Notes: a model not told the origin generated them from the letters alone. A stretch of 64,000 nucleotides of DNA from Clavulina sp. PMI_390 (GCA_015039315.1 WIDE01000091.1:62001-126000); one strand, 5' to 3'. Positions 48,864-60,860 are shown, counted from the stretch's first letter. Made by a program: numbers and translations.

Positions 48864-48953
48864 TGTTGTAAGAACGATGGACGTCGGAACCGTGAGTTAA
48901 ATTCTCCGAGATCAACTACTGTAAATACTGGAACGAAGCTTGACTCTACAACA
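48864..48953. repeat. LTR, right copy
   Basis: This is the second 90-bp terminal repeat, differing from the left copy at two sites. Its edge supplies the TAG stop that ends the upstream half of the interrupted TPR gene. Confidence 0.85.
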
Positions 48954-51900
48954 CAAACTTATATAGTAGCCGCATTAGCTCGAGGCTATCCTCGCAAGTC
49001 GCAAGCGCCTCGCCGTGGCGGTTTTGCGTCGATAAGGAATGCGAGTAAGACTCCAAAAAATAGGCAAGTAGAGGGCGTCGCAGTCCTGGGTCGAGGTAAT
49101 AACACTCTTTTCCTATTGAAACTGCTTCTGCGTAGAGCTGGCACGCCTCTTTATCAATACCACAATTTTGCAGCGCGCGTGCATTTTTCCATAATGCCCG
49201 CCCAAGTACCTCCTGAGAGCCGAGGGGAGTTCCGGCCAGCAGAACACGCTGGATGCACACCTCTTCGGTAGATAAGATGATGGTGGTCCGCTTGTGTTCA
49301 GGCGAGTTTGCGAGCAAACGATACATCTCTTTGAGATGCTCAAGGAACTCGTCTACTCTATTTCGCATTTCACCTGATAGAGACCCCTCAAGAGAGAGTT
49401 GGGGGGCTAGCGTCTATATTATATCGGGAATGATATTCAACTGGTGGGCGGGTAGAGAGCTTGGGGATCAACTTACCAAGGCCCGCATCGCTTTCTCTTT
49501 CAACAGTTCGGGAGCAAAACTTTCACTGTCACTCAGCTCGTTTAATACTCCGTGTAGCTCTGAGCTTGGAACCTCGTAACTCCCGCTGGATTGAGGATTA
49601 AGGATAGGCCGAGGCAACTGCAGTGAGTTAGTGTTCATGCTCGACGAGGAAGCGATGTCCTTCGAGGGAACAAACGATCTTCTGGCTTTGTCGCCGTGAC
49701 CACCGGCATAAGGCGAAGATTTGCTGGAATACGTCTCATAGTCAGGGTAAGCATCACTTCCCAGCCCAGAAGGGGGCCCCGTTTCATCGGCAAGGTCGGG
49801 GGTGAGAGCACGTAGCGAACTGTACTCAGCATATGCCGTCCTCGCTTCCTCTGGCAGGCCCAGATTCACGAGCGAGAGAATGTAGTTCTCTAAGCACATC
49901 ACGAGTGCCTTGCGGTACTGCTCAGGATCATTCTTGTAGAAGATTCGTCGCAGGATGAGCCCCTCTTCTTCCACAACCCTGGCATCCTGAAACCGCTGCA
50001 CAGAATTAAGTCGTACCCCCATATCTCGTAACGAGTAAGCAAGCCGTTTAGCATACGTGTCTGGGTCGTGGGCATACAGCGTTCTCCAAAGTTTAAGCGC
50101 CTCTTCGCTTGTCGTGAGAGCTTCGTAATATTGATCATCATGATAAAGCCAATTTGAATATCCAGATAGCTGGCTAGCGAGCTTGAAGGCTTCGAGACCA
50201 AGCTGAGGACGATAGATTCCTCGCCGGATCGTGAGGGCTTCTTTGCTCAGCGCATATGCCGTTTGATTCCTCCCATGTTCATATAGCTGGATTGATAGGT
50301 TCTCTAGCACTCGAGCAAGCTCTCCTTGATCCTTTTGGGACGCGCTTTTTGAAAGAAAATGGGGACGAAAAGAGGGTGGATTCCTCAACAGAGCGCGTTG
50401 GCGTCGCACAGCATCTTCATGGAAAGTTACGAGGTTCGCTGGGGAGCCTTCTTCCCTCACGGTGCTGCTAACAACTCTGGCTATGTCGTCAACAAGTTTG
50501 CTGAACAGCTGAACGTGCTCGCGCATAGATCCTGGGATAGGGCCTTTAATGATGATGCGGGGAGCAAGCGCCTAAATGAAACAATCAGCACCGCGTCGAA
50601 AAAAAAGCTTCGGATCTTCAAGAGAGGATAAGATTCGCACCAGCGCTTGTATGATTTCCGCCTTCACTCCTGCATCAGTCAGCACCTGGCTGCCACTGAG
50701 ACGACGCAGTTGTGATAGTAAGCCTCGGCTTGGGCCTTCGTAGAAGTGATGGCGATGACTATTGTCCAGAAGCTCTAATTCGTTTTGCGCCTCAGGGAGG
50801 GCATTGGGAATAGAGGGATCACGTAAGCCATTGAGGGGTAGTGTGACACTTGAGGAAGGATGTGTATGGTACACTGCCTCTATATGACGAGGAAATCGAT
50901 GGGCAATGCTAGAGTCATGAGAGGTTGAAGAACCCGATTTAGAAAGATCTAGTCGAAACTGTGATTCCGCGAGGAGAGGAATATTGGAAACGGGCGACCG
51001 GCGAGGAATGAACCGCTTGAATGGTAATAACCTCCCACGCTTTTCAGCCTGGGGATCTGAGCCAGAGGGAAGTGAATGCTTGATTTTTGCAATCCTGAGA
51101 AGTTGAGGGATTATTTCGACTGGCACACCCCAGACGCGGAGAAAAATCCGCGTCCGAGTCTCAGGTACCAAGGGAGCATCTGTTGTTGGACCGCCCTTAA
51201 CGAAGATGCCGCCGAGGTGTTGTTGCACCAATGAGCAAAAGAACCAGCAATTTTCCTAACATCAAATATGGGTAGTTGTTAGAACGAACAAGCTTAGTAT
51301 GTGGAGGAACCTCGCACCGGCCAGATGCGATATGACCTAAGTTCATCAGAGATTATTCGCAGAAGGCGCGTCAAATCCTTCAATGTTGGTGGGCTCGTGA
51401 AGATTTTCTTGTTTTCTGGTTCCCTCTCACCGGCGACTTGCGACTGGACCGATGAAAGCATTGCCTATTGTGATTAAAGGGAGAGGGAGGGGGGATTATG
51501 TAGCTGCGGAAAGTCTGTTGATGCGAGCACAAATAACCTGATCATTCGCCACCGTTATTCCCCCCGCAGCTACGAAACCTAAAGTGGACACATTTCCTCC
51601 GCGCCGCCGATCAAGACGTAGCCAGATATTCTTTCGCCCAGGTCGCTCCAGCTCCATCACCACAAAACGATGCGTGACTGGACCAGATGGTTGAGCGTAG
51701 CACTCGCATGAGACAATGGTAGCCGTTTGGAGCGTCTCTTCTTTGTCGACAAGATCACACATTTCTGCAAGCGAGAGCGTGACTACGCCAGTTTGTGGGA
51801 CCGCTGTGTGCGTTGAAATTGTAGTCGTGGTCCTCGCAGGCGGCACGCGGGGCGACGGTTGATCAGGCGATGGGGATCTATCCTGTGTGAGAGGGTCCTG

Positions 51901-52158
51901 GACGCTCAAGCCGGTGCTCGCGCTTGGGAGCGGTCGATGAGGTTCGATTGTGCAATTCCCATCATCGTCCGTGAGCCACCCATGCTACAGGTATTGAAAG
52001 ACAAGTCAGATGCAGATTGGTCGGAGAACATATCAGCTAAGAGCACGAAGGAAAGACCGAACACATACCACGTCCTCCACACAGCCTCCATGTGGACAAT
52101 CCTGCGTGATGTTTTGATCAGTCAATGAGCTGGGGTATTCGATTTCTATAGCGTCCAT

Positions 52159-52559
52159 CTAGAGGATGAAAGTGGTCATCGGGCAGGGGATTGAAGGTTC
52201 AAGCGCTGAGGGTGGAGAGGGCAGTGCAACTGGCGCTGGTGTGCAATTGAGCCTGACATCGTGTTCGAGAGAGTTGCCGAATTTCATCTATATCCTGCCC
52301 GCGACGGACCACGATTCTTGCACCAGAAACTCAAAGGACATTTAGAGTGGCAATAGGATGCACCATTGGATGTCGCAGGAGGTGATTGAGATCCACCCCG
52401 ATAAAGACTGCTGATGACCTCCGTTGCCAGAGCAGGGCCCGAAGTCATAGACCAAACGAAAGAATGAAAACTGGGAGATATTCAATCAAATCACTCCACT
52501 ATAGTCACTCAATGTAGTTTGAGAGCTGTAGCTCAAAAAGGAACAAAAATATCGTGAAA
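52159..52559. other. Upstream region of the three-module gene, nothing recognised
   Basis: This is the presumed promoter of the minus-strand gene starting at 52158. No TATA box, repeat or gene was identified. Confidence 0.4.
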
Positions 52560-53280
52560 TCTCGCCTCTGGTAGCATAAGCGCCTGGGTGAAATTCCCAC
52601 GCTCTCCCCTTCCCAACCGTCCTGTGAACTCGGCAGCTTGGATCACAATGATTCCTCAACTATAGTCATCTCACTCCACATACTGGCAAATAGTAGTCTA
52701 CCATAGTCACAAAGCCCCCTGCAGCACGCTTGAAGCACCCGCTAGCCACGATCAATGGGCTCAACTCTGAAGCATACACACATCACCTCCTTGGTCGGGA
52801 TCTATCGGCTCCCCTTGCCACCTATCGCTCAATGATTGTAACAAACCCGTGCCCGCTCACGCCGGCAGACATGTGACGACGAATTCCTTTTCCAATCCTT
52901 TCTGAACATCACACGGGAGGTCTGCGATGCGATTGCCATCCGATACCCATCCTCTACTTAGCCGGAACGTCTAGCATCTTTGACGGCATTGACACTCTGC
53001 GCACGTCCAGCGTAACAGCACCTCGAGACTCTCTATAAGCGTGCGTAAAGTGAATCTGATATTGGCATCAATGTGTCCCCATCGTAGTTACCCCACTTCC
53101 ACTTCTAGGATTGTTATGTCATGATCAATTTGCACCCCCAGCGCCGTTCTATTCTCTAGTACTCTGTTCTCCAGTCACTAATTATACGCCAGCTACAGGA
53201 GCGACGGTCGGATCAACTCTATCCCCATGACAGGTGGTCATGATGGTATGATTCATGTATTTTTGACCTTACACTCCCCT
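52560..53280. repeat. Dispersed repeat, copy 1 (degenerate)
   Basis: This shares patchy similarity with 59905-60600 in the same orientation. Examples are AAATTCCCACGCTCTC, the CTTGAAGCAYCCRCTAGC segment and GCAAAGTGAATCTG-like stretches. On the minus strand both copies retain related peptides (here IHFTHAYRESRGAVTL, there IHFAQPYGEFRGAVAL), so the ancestor was coding. This copy has stops and is a relic. The family is not recognised. Confidence 0.6.
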
Positions 53281-53538
53281 CGTGCAGCGTGCTCCACTAT
53301 GCTCGCTTCGGCAGCCGCCGGATTTCAGTAATAATACCTGAAAAATACCTGACAAGCTGACAGGGAACGAGCAGCCGGAAGAACAATAGCTATGCTAATT
53401 CGTATCTAATCCTAGCTTTCTCTGAAATGGCGACTGTCAGTGGAGGCGTTTATGGCCGCCGGCTTTGGTTACAATGGATTGAATTTGTAAATTCCGGCCC
53501 TGCAAAGTAATAATTCAGCTGAAATGCACTTGCCTGTG
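53281..53538. other. 3' flank of the divergent TPR gene
   Basis: No gene is seen. It lies between the dispersed repeat and the stop codon of the minus-strand gene ending at 53539. Confidence 0.4.
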
Positions 53539-56323
53539 TCAGAACAACGAGAGCTGCTCTAAACTGTCCTGTGTTTGGGTCCATAGCTCCAAGTTACCTA
53601 ATTCGAGCAAAATGGCGGCGTATTGCTGTAAAGACTGCTGCAGTCTTGAACGGTATTTTTCGTGGTTTCCGTCGTACAAGATTTTGGAAAATGTGTTCGC
53701 ATCCTCTTGTACGCTTTTTGCTTCCTCAAACCGAGAGCGACACGAGAGGAGCTTTGCCTGCACTAGCAAGGCACCTGCTAGGAGTTCAACCCCTTCACTC
53801 TGATTGAATCCATGCACAAGCCGTGCTAGTTTCACGGCCTCCGCCGCCGCATTTTGGGCGTCCTGATGCCGATCCTGATATCCGAGATGGGTTGCGTACT
53901 GAATAAGCTCCCAGCTGAGCTCAGAACGCGTGCGGCTCGGAGAGAATTTATATGCCTCTCGGTAGATAGTAATAGCCTCTTCTGACAACGTGCAGCCCTC
54001 CTCACTCCGATGAACTAGCATCTTGTGTGATAGTAGGCTCAATAAACTCGCAAGTACTCCCTGAGCGCTCAAAGGCTGCTCAGTCGATAAAGCTCGTCCG
54101 AGCCTGATTTTCTCTTCCAGGAAAAGCGTATCGACGTCCCCCAACTGTGGCATATGGCGTAGAAAGTTGCTGATTGTGTCGATACAATCGCGCAATCTAT
54201 CTCCGGGCACTCCAATATCAGCAAGCGAGGTGTCGAGTCTAAATGGTTCTGATGCAAGCCCCTAGAAGTGGGCAAAAATTGTCTCAAAATCGATCTGATT
54301 TCTCAATGGAAAGAAGAATGATTGCTGTATTCATACCATGGCGAGATCAATTTGCTTGTTCTGTTCGTTTTTCAACGTCCCGCCAGACCTTAGATCCTTT
54401 AATCTTTTGACTAAAGCTGGGTTAAGGTGAAAGTAACAATCCTGCTGTGGAATGTCACCACAAGTCAAAGAAGCACTTCCCTGCAGTGTTTGTCCCTCTC
54501 TCCGAGGCACCAATGGCAATGTAAGGTCTGGACTTGTGGCTTCAGACTGCAGATGCGATGCCACTTTTTGGGAGATACTGTCTCCATCGACCGACACGGA
54601 AGATGCAACATCCTCGTCCCTAGAGACATCTGGAGAAGGTTGAGGTCGTGTAGAGTTCTCGAGGAACATTAAGGGCTGTGGTGGGGGAGCGGGACTATCA
54701 GGTCCCCTCGGAACCCTGTCTTCGAGCACTTGAGGCAACACATTACCTATAAGCACAGCATCGCGGCCGGTAGGAGACTGAATGCCACTTCCTCCGGTCC
54801 TAAAGTCCTGAAATGCAGACAGAGCAGGGTCTGCAACAGGAGCAGCAGTGGGATTAGCTTGCCGGATCCCCATAAGCGTCCCAATAGCCGGGATGTATTC
54901 AGATGTCTGGATCTCAGCGGGGGTGATAGACGAGTGCAGCTTTACACTAGTCGTCGGGGTTTGGATCGGAGGATTGAGGGAGGAGATTGTGGCGCCAGTG
55001 TAAGCCGAGAACGTGTCTTTTATTTGGGTTATTAGAGAATCTTCAGCTTTCTTGGGATACCCACTGCCGGAATCGGTGTTACGATTAGCGGAATTTGGGG
55101 GGAGAGATAGAGGAGGCCCGTTATAAGAGAGCTGGGGACGAATTTGTAGGACCCGATCTACACCTGAAGATCGCTCTCGGTCACTGGAAGAAAGAATTTC
55201 AACCGCGAATGGCGACCCATCGCCCACGGGGTGCCTAATAGGTACCGGCCTATCTAAGGGAGTAGAGCTGTGCATCTGCTGCGGATGTGGCATCTCGCCT
55301 TGCTCCCTTTCCTGGAGACGAGTGAAGATTCGGGCTCTGATTTCAGTTGCTAGCTTGGCATACTTCAGACTCCCGTTCATAAACCATCCTGTTTCCGCAC
55401 CTCCTAGATGCTGTTGAAGAAGGGAACAAAAGAACCAGCAGTTCTCCTATAAAAATATCGAGCAAGGGAAGTCATCTACTAGTGGACATCACTTCTAGCC
55501 AAAGGAGCAACGTACCGGCCAGAGCCGATATAAGGCAATTTCTTCGTTGATGATACGGAGGACACGAGCAAAGCTTCCGAGGTTGGGTGGGTTTGCAAAG
55601 ACTTGAGAGTTTTCCTTCTCGGCTTGACCGATGAGGATAGCCTTTTCGGATGAGAGCATAGCCTGACATAATGTATGACACGACATGGATATGTGAGTAT
55701 AGACGAGATTCCATAACACTCTTACAGACGAAGGGAAAGCAACTACCTGATCATTGGCTTTTGTCACACCTGATGTACTCAGGAACTTGATCAATGAAAC
55801 ATTCTCCCCCCGACGTCGATCAAGCCTGAGCCAGATGATTTTCCTGCCTTCACGTCGCAGCTCCAGTAGGAGAAACCGATGAAGGACTGGTCCAGCTGCC
55901 TCAAAGTAGCACTCCGATGTAATGATCGCCGCGATTTGAAGCGACCTGTGAATATCAATATATTTGCAGAGGTCCGCAAGTGAGAAGTTTATCACCCCAT
56001 ATTGAGGCGCTACAGTTCCTTTTGTGGACGTCGAGCCCCTGCTCACAAATGATTCGTGTGATTTCGCGCGAGCAAGGAAGCCGAGCCGCTGTGTGGGAGA
56101 AGGTTTGCCCTCATTCGTTCGGGTGGGGAGCTGGCGAGCCCCGGGAAGCCTGACATAAGGGGTCCCATCGTCGCTGGCAAAGAAATCGTGCTGAATAAAG
56201 AAATCAATCCAAACGTGGATGTTGAGAAAGTGACGAACGGGAGAACCCGAACATGAGACACGTAAACCGGATAAGTACGAGTATCTCGAGAATACTGAAG
56301 AGGAGACTGACCACATCCTCCAT
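53539..56323 (-). CDS. His/Asp/NC-motif plus TPR protein, divergent member
   Basis: Exon 1 is only MEDV (56323-56312), matching the EDV/KDV ends of first exons elsewhere in the family. Exon 2 starts HDFFASDDGTPYVRLPGARQ and includes VLHRFLLLEL and IWLRLDRRRGENVSLIKFLS. Exon 3 ends EEIALYRLWP, and exon 4 begins ENCWFFCSLLQQHLGG. His, Asp and Cys are conserved, although the residue before His is Leu instead of Thr. The linker is unusually long (about 330 residues), Ser/Pro-rich and lacks the usual YEG motif, ending NPALVKRLKDLRSGGTLKNE. The last exon (from about 54262) encodes one diverged TPR module (GVLASLLSLLSHKMLVHRSE, RFEEAKSVQEDANTFSKILY) and stops at 53539. The protein is about 830 residues. 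Confidence 0.76.
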
Positions 56324-56827
56324 TGTAGGATATTGATCGATATGGACGAGAATTAGCTAATGGATTAGCGCGGCGGGCTGGTCCAGTGGGAAGTGCTTAT
56401 TGTGTTGGGACAATAGGTCGAGAGTATGCAGTGTGCGCACAAGGGTGGTGCGGTAAGGGTTCGACAGCTTTAGAGTATGAAAGCACGTTAGGCTGGGCTA
56501 ATAAGGGCCAAAAGCTGAGGATAGCAAGGGTTCCTTGCCCGAGAGTATGAAATACGAAGTGGATCGGGGTTGCAGGATTCATGGTATTTCACATCGACCT
56601 AGCTCAGCCCCATTGATCTGGCATCGTTATGGTGCCAACCGTGTTCTTAGCACCAACGACGAGAATCTATTATATGGGCAGGTGATGACTTGCTCGCTTG
56701 GTAAACAAAGGCGATAGAACCTGATCCAAAGCTAATTCCCACGGAAATCCCAGAACTATCAGCGGCCTTTGAGCGTGAATATGAACTATTAACTTGGATT
56801 TACTGTGGCGAAACGCATTTCAAACCA
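56324..56827. other. Intergenic, nothing recognised
   Basis: This is the upstream region of the divergent TPR gene and the 3' flank of the UTP12 pseudogene. A motif GAGAGTATG / TAGAGTATG recurs at about 56410, 56470 and 56540. No tRNA could be folded from the GGTTCGA-containing segment near 56457. Confidence 0.4.
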
Positions 56828-59800
56828 TCATCCGCGTAAGCTACCCCTTTTCCGCTTTTTCTCTAGTCCCGCCAATTTCTCCATGACCACGGTCTCATCC
56901 AGCTGGGCCTCAGCGTAGAAATCCGCGGTACTTCGAGCCTCCTGTGTCCGTCGAATATAGCGTAGGCCCGTAACATTGTACCCAATCTCGTCCTTATGGC
57001 GTCGCAAAGCATTCCGTAGACGTGTTCGTAATTGGACGAGGACGGGGCGCACACTCCGCGTGGCCACGATCTGGTGATGGTGCGTTTTGAGAAGAAAGAA
57101 CACGATGCGAGAGACAAGAGTGATGCTCTATTCCTAAATCAGACGATCGGCAAACCCCACAAAGGCAAAAACATCAACAAAGGGAAAGGTAATATCTATG
57201 AAGGGAACTCACTCTCAAAGCGCATTCGTTGAGATAACCAATCATCGATAGCACCTTGCTAAACGGCAACACCAAGAGCGCATCAAATAACTCAGCCGCC
57301 CGAACCTTCTCCACCGTTCTCAGCACGTGTTCCTCAGGAGTCAAGTTCAACGCCAACAGAGGGTTCCTCGCGGGCAGGGGGATTCCTGCGGGGTCCTGGC
57401 TTTCCGCGCACTCTTCCTCATACGCCCGGAAAAGAGCGCGCTCCCTGTCTGCGAGATCAAGCGCCTCAACGATGCGTTCACCCGCCATGAGTGTGTCCGC
57501 TGTTTGTTTCGTGACGGCTCCTGATTCGATGAGTGCCTGTTCCTCCGCGCCTTCAACGCCGCTGCCAATAGCCGCATCGGTACGATTGAGAGAGTCTGCG
57601 ACCCGAGACTCATAAAGAGCTTCGAGCTCTTTTTCCCGCTCTTCTTCTAGGAACAGCCAGCTACGGAGATCAGTGAACGTATGATGAGTAAACGAAAAGT
57701 GGGTATTGGATCAGGAGATGCCACGGAGATGAGACTCACAGGTTCGTCAGTCTTCTCCCAAACGCGGAGAGACTTATCGTGCGACCCAGTGATGACAGAT
57801 TTGCCGTTATTGCTAATAGCAAGGGCCCAAACCTCGCCATGATGACCGTTGAGTTTTTGAATGTTCTCGAACTATAATACGACAAAAATAGAATGTCAGC
57901 TATTGTAACTCATCGATGATAACAGCAAAGATTATCGAACGGACCTTGCCTCCATCCCAGTACTTCAGCATCTTGTCCTTCCCCACAGTCCAGATATAGT
58001 GACTGTGCGCGCCTTTCTCGCCAGGAGCCTTCATGCGGTCGATCTCGCGCTCAAAGGCTACTTGCATAATGCTCTCGTCGTGCGCAAAGATACTCTGGTG
58101 GCAATCTCCAAAGTCGAGGCCCCAGATCTTGATATTCTTGTCGGCGCTGACGGTTGCGATGAGCCTAGAGTCGGTGGAAATGTCGAGGGCGAGGACCGGG
58201 AGCTATTGAGACATATAAGAGGTTCGAGTTGAGCATACTATGAAGGTGCATCAAAGCTGAATGAGGGAAGGCCGTACCTTGTGCCCATAAAGCGATAGGA
58301 AGAACTTGAGCGAGTCCGCGTAGAAGACTTTGACAGTCAAGTCGAGTCGGGGAACCGCTAGCAGTCGACCATCGGGACTGTATTTGACCGCAAGCACGTC
58401 ATCAGACATTTTAAGCGTCTTGACATGGACAAGAGCCGGTTGTTGTTTTCCCTAGATATATGACAGGAGCGTCCGGTGAATATGAGACACAGCAAGAGAA
58501 AGAGTCGGAAACTCCAGAGTGAGGACGAACCTCAACGACCTTCTTCTCCAGCTCCCAGAACTTGATATCTTTATCAGCGCTCCCGGTCACCAGCGCCGCA
58601 CCATCTGGCCGAACATGCACCCTCCAGACCGAGACACTTGGCATTCGCCTCCTCATCAACAAACGAGAACAATTTAATCTTCCCACTCCCTCGCACCACA
58701 AGATAAGGCGTGAACAGATCTTCCAGTATGACGTCCTTTTCCACCTCTCCTTTTCCCTCAGGCTCAACTTCCGCGTCCGCCTCCTTGGATTTGCCTTTCT
58801 TATCCTTCTTTTCCTTTTCTGTCTTCTTTCGGCGCGCCTGCTTCTTTCTGACTTCCTCCTCTGTGCGCACATGGAAGAGCTCAACGGAGCGATCGTGAGA
58901 TTGAACAGCGAGGTAGGACTCAGTGGGGTGGAAAGCGATTTGCGAGACGCGGGAGGGAGCAGAGAGCGGGAGGCTCGTAAGAGGGTGAATCATTTTGGCG
59001 AGCTGGCGATGTGCGGTTCAAGGGGGTGCAAACCGAACATGTTTTTAGTCTCATACATGCAAGCTTCAGAGAGACGTGAACGTAGTCGCCAGTCTCGGTC
59101 TCGTGCACACCTTTACCAAGCGCCTCATCATCGATCCTCCAAGCTTTGAGTTCACCATCGCCACTGCCAGCGAAGATAAGGTCCTTCCCAATGGGGTCGG
59201 TCGCTGTGGACCAGATTTCGCTTTGGTGTGCAACGACGGTTTGGACGCGGTGCCGGATTGACAGGTCCCACAGTTCGAGAAGAGCGTGGTTTTGAGGAGG
59301 TGAGGAGATAGCCTGAAGCGGCTAACGTAGAAGCCGAAGCGGAAAGGGTGGGGGAAGAGAAGAGGAGTTCATGGCAGTGATTGGTCTCAGTGGCCTGGCA
59401 GCCTTAGAAAGAGTTGTGAGCATCACATAGGCAAAACTCAATATCGCTTCGTGAAATACCTGAAGAGTCCAGTCTCAGCAAGGGCGTCCCATACGATGAA
59501 CTCCGTATCCTGCGACCCAGAAGCTCGCCGTGCGCCAGTGTCGTCGAATGCCAGGGCTGTAACAGCCTTTTTGTTCCCGTTGAAGGCTACGATGACAGTC
59601 GAGGATTCTGCACTCCAAAGACGAACAGAGCCATCGGCATAGCCTATAGCGAAAGTCTCTTTCCAAGGCGACTAAGCCATGCATGTCGCCTCAGATTGAT
59701 GTCCAGTCTCATGCCACATTCCAACCTAAGAAGGGGAGGGAGAGAATCGGGCAGGTTTCAGTCATTTTGAGAGGTGAGGAGAAGTAAGGCTTGGCGCACC

Positions 59801-59890
59801 ATTTCGCTTTTCTTGACATCCCAGACTAGAATATCATCCAGAGCGCGGATGTATACGAGTCTCTCATCATGCCAAGAACTTTGAGCTCAC
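56828..59890 (-). pseudogene. UTP12/DIP2 (WDR3) WD40 protein, degraded copy
   Basis: UTP12 is an essential small-subunit processome WD40 protein needed for 18S rRNA maturation. The 3' half looks intact: [74 protein letters not shown], then WLFLEEEREKELEALY and HHHQIVATRSVRPVLVQLRT. The 5' half is broken. An in-frame TAG (59672-59674) follows ATCMA and a TGA (59387-59389) interrupts LPGH/DQ. Frame changes occur near 59370 and 59270. At about 58640 the frame jumps from SGKIKLFSFVDEEANAK straight to SVWRVHVRPDG, skipping roughly 150 codons of WD repeats normally present. The N-terminal 25 or so residues are absent, and the readable part begins at ERLVYIRALDDILVWDV next to a dispersed repeat. A functional copy must exist elsewhere if this assembly is correct. 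Confidence 0.82.
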
Positions 59891-59904
59891 ACTCGTTCGA
59901 GGAG

Positions 59905-60860
59905 CAGCTTGTCAGGCGAAGCGCTGTGGAGAAATTCCCACGCTCTCACTCGGCAACCTGCAGCATATTGTCTCCCCAACTGCGGTTATTTCACGGCACA
60001 TGCCCAACCCTACTAGCCCACTGAAACTGAAACTCTCCTCACGCCACACTTGAAGCATCCACTAGCTACGATTACTGGGCTCTGCCCTTAAGGACACATC
60101 CAAACCCCGCCTGGCCGGCCTTCGATGACTCCTCCTGCCACCATTCGCTCTATCATTATAGATCAAACCATGCCCAATCATACCAGCAGACCTCCGGAGG
60201 CAATACCGCCTTCTCACTCTCCCAGAACATGTCGCGGGAGGTCTACTATGCGCTCCTCACCTCCCCAATTAGCCGCGGTCTCGAACATTTTCGTTGGCGA
60301 CAACGCTCTAATCACCCCTAACGCGACAGCGCCTCGGAACTCTCCATACGGCTGCGCAAAGTGAATCTGTATTGATATCAATAACTCCATATCATCCACA
60401 GGCAGTTTCCACGTTGAGGATTGTGATGCTCGATTCGACCCCCTGTTCATTTGCTCTCCAGTGACCCATTCTATGACATCTATACCCACCACTATTGGAC
60501 TGGTTTCAGCTCCGTGGTAGACAATCATATTGCCGTGATTGGTATCTGCTCGTCCCACGCACCCCTCAGAGAGCGAGTACACCACATGCTTCGCGAGCTG
60601 CTATCCATCCAGCTCCGACTTGTATGGTAAGCTGGCAAACAATCGCTCCCGCTTACCATCGCTAGGACTACTGATCTCTGTTCCCTCGCACCGATGGCAG
60701 ATCCTCTGGTACCACGGTCTGGATTGGTGCCTTTTGGAAATTGGTTCGCATCGTTGTGGATCCATTTCTTCTCCATCACTTTACCAGTCCCGCCAACAGC
60801 GTTCATTCCTTCTCTATCTCTCTCCTGCCCCTTAAGGCTCCGTAAGTGTGGGTAGACTGG
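59905..60860. repeat. Dispersed repeat, copy 2 (decayed coding sequence)
   Basis: This is the same-orientation partner of 52560-53280. On the minus strand a 123-codon open frame (60585-60214) remains, containing SPIVVGIDVIEWVTGEQ and IHFAQPYGEFRGAVALGVIR. Further upstream fragments (60806-60525) may belong to the same ancestor. The left edge abuts the point where the UTP12 pseudogene loses its N terminus, so this repeat may have caused the truncation. I do not recognise the encoded family. Confidence 0.55.

Larger units (their letters stand above)
47924..48953 (-). mobile_element. Small non-autonomous LTR element (TRIM-like)
   Basis: The element is 1,030 bp with 90-bp direct terminal repeats at 47924-48013 and 48864-48953 that differ at only two positions, both transitions. 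Each repeat begins TGTTGTA and ends TACAACA, the standard TG...CA ends of LTRs. The flanks are a perfect 5-bp target duplication, CAAAC at 47919-47923 and 48954-48958. No gag, protease or polymerase coding is present. A purine-rich TGGGAGGGCG lies just inside the left repeat when read on the minus strand, a candidate polypurine tract, so minus orientation is proposed. The interior carries tandem repeats. Near-identical LTRs point to a recent insertion. Confidence 0.88.
46488..52158 (-). pseudogene. Three-module His/Asp/NC-motif plus TPR gene split by an LTR element
   Basis: Exon 1 (52158-52071) encodes MDAIEIEYPSSLTDQ...GGCVEDV. Later exons carry GWLTDDDGNC, VTHRFVVMEL, IWLRLDRRRGGNVS, ELRSYRIWP and ENCWFFCSLVQQHLGG. 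The linker ends FYEGPSRGLLSQLRRL. Module 1 (about 50580-49480) and module 3 (about 47229-46488) are intact TPR blocks. Module 2 is cut between LLYKF and EPATYIEPL by a 1,030-bp insertion at 47924-48953; the flanking GTTTG duplication (minus strand) shows the break is exact. On the 5' side the frame runs into the LTR and stops after KFVL. On the 3' side an open frame starting inside the element at 48024 continues through the LTR into the remaining TPRs. Unless the element is removed from RNA, the protein is truncated. Confidence 0.8.

Noticed and set aside
52575..52620. Possible tRNA (CTGGTAGC...AAATTCCCACGC)
   Set aside because: No acceptor stem or T-loop could be formed, and the segment recurs in the dispersed repeat at 59930.
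56440..56470. GGGTTCGAC resembling a tRNA B box
   Set aside because: No A box or cloverleaf at the right distance on either strand.
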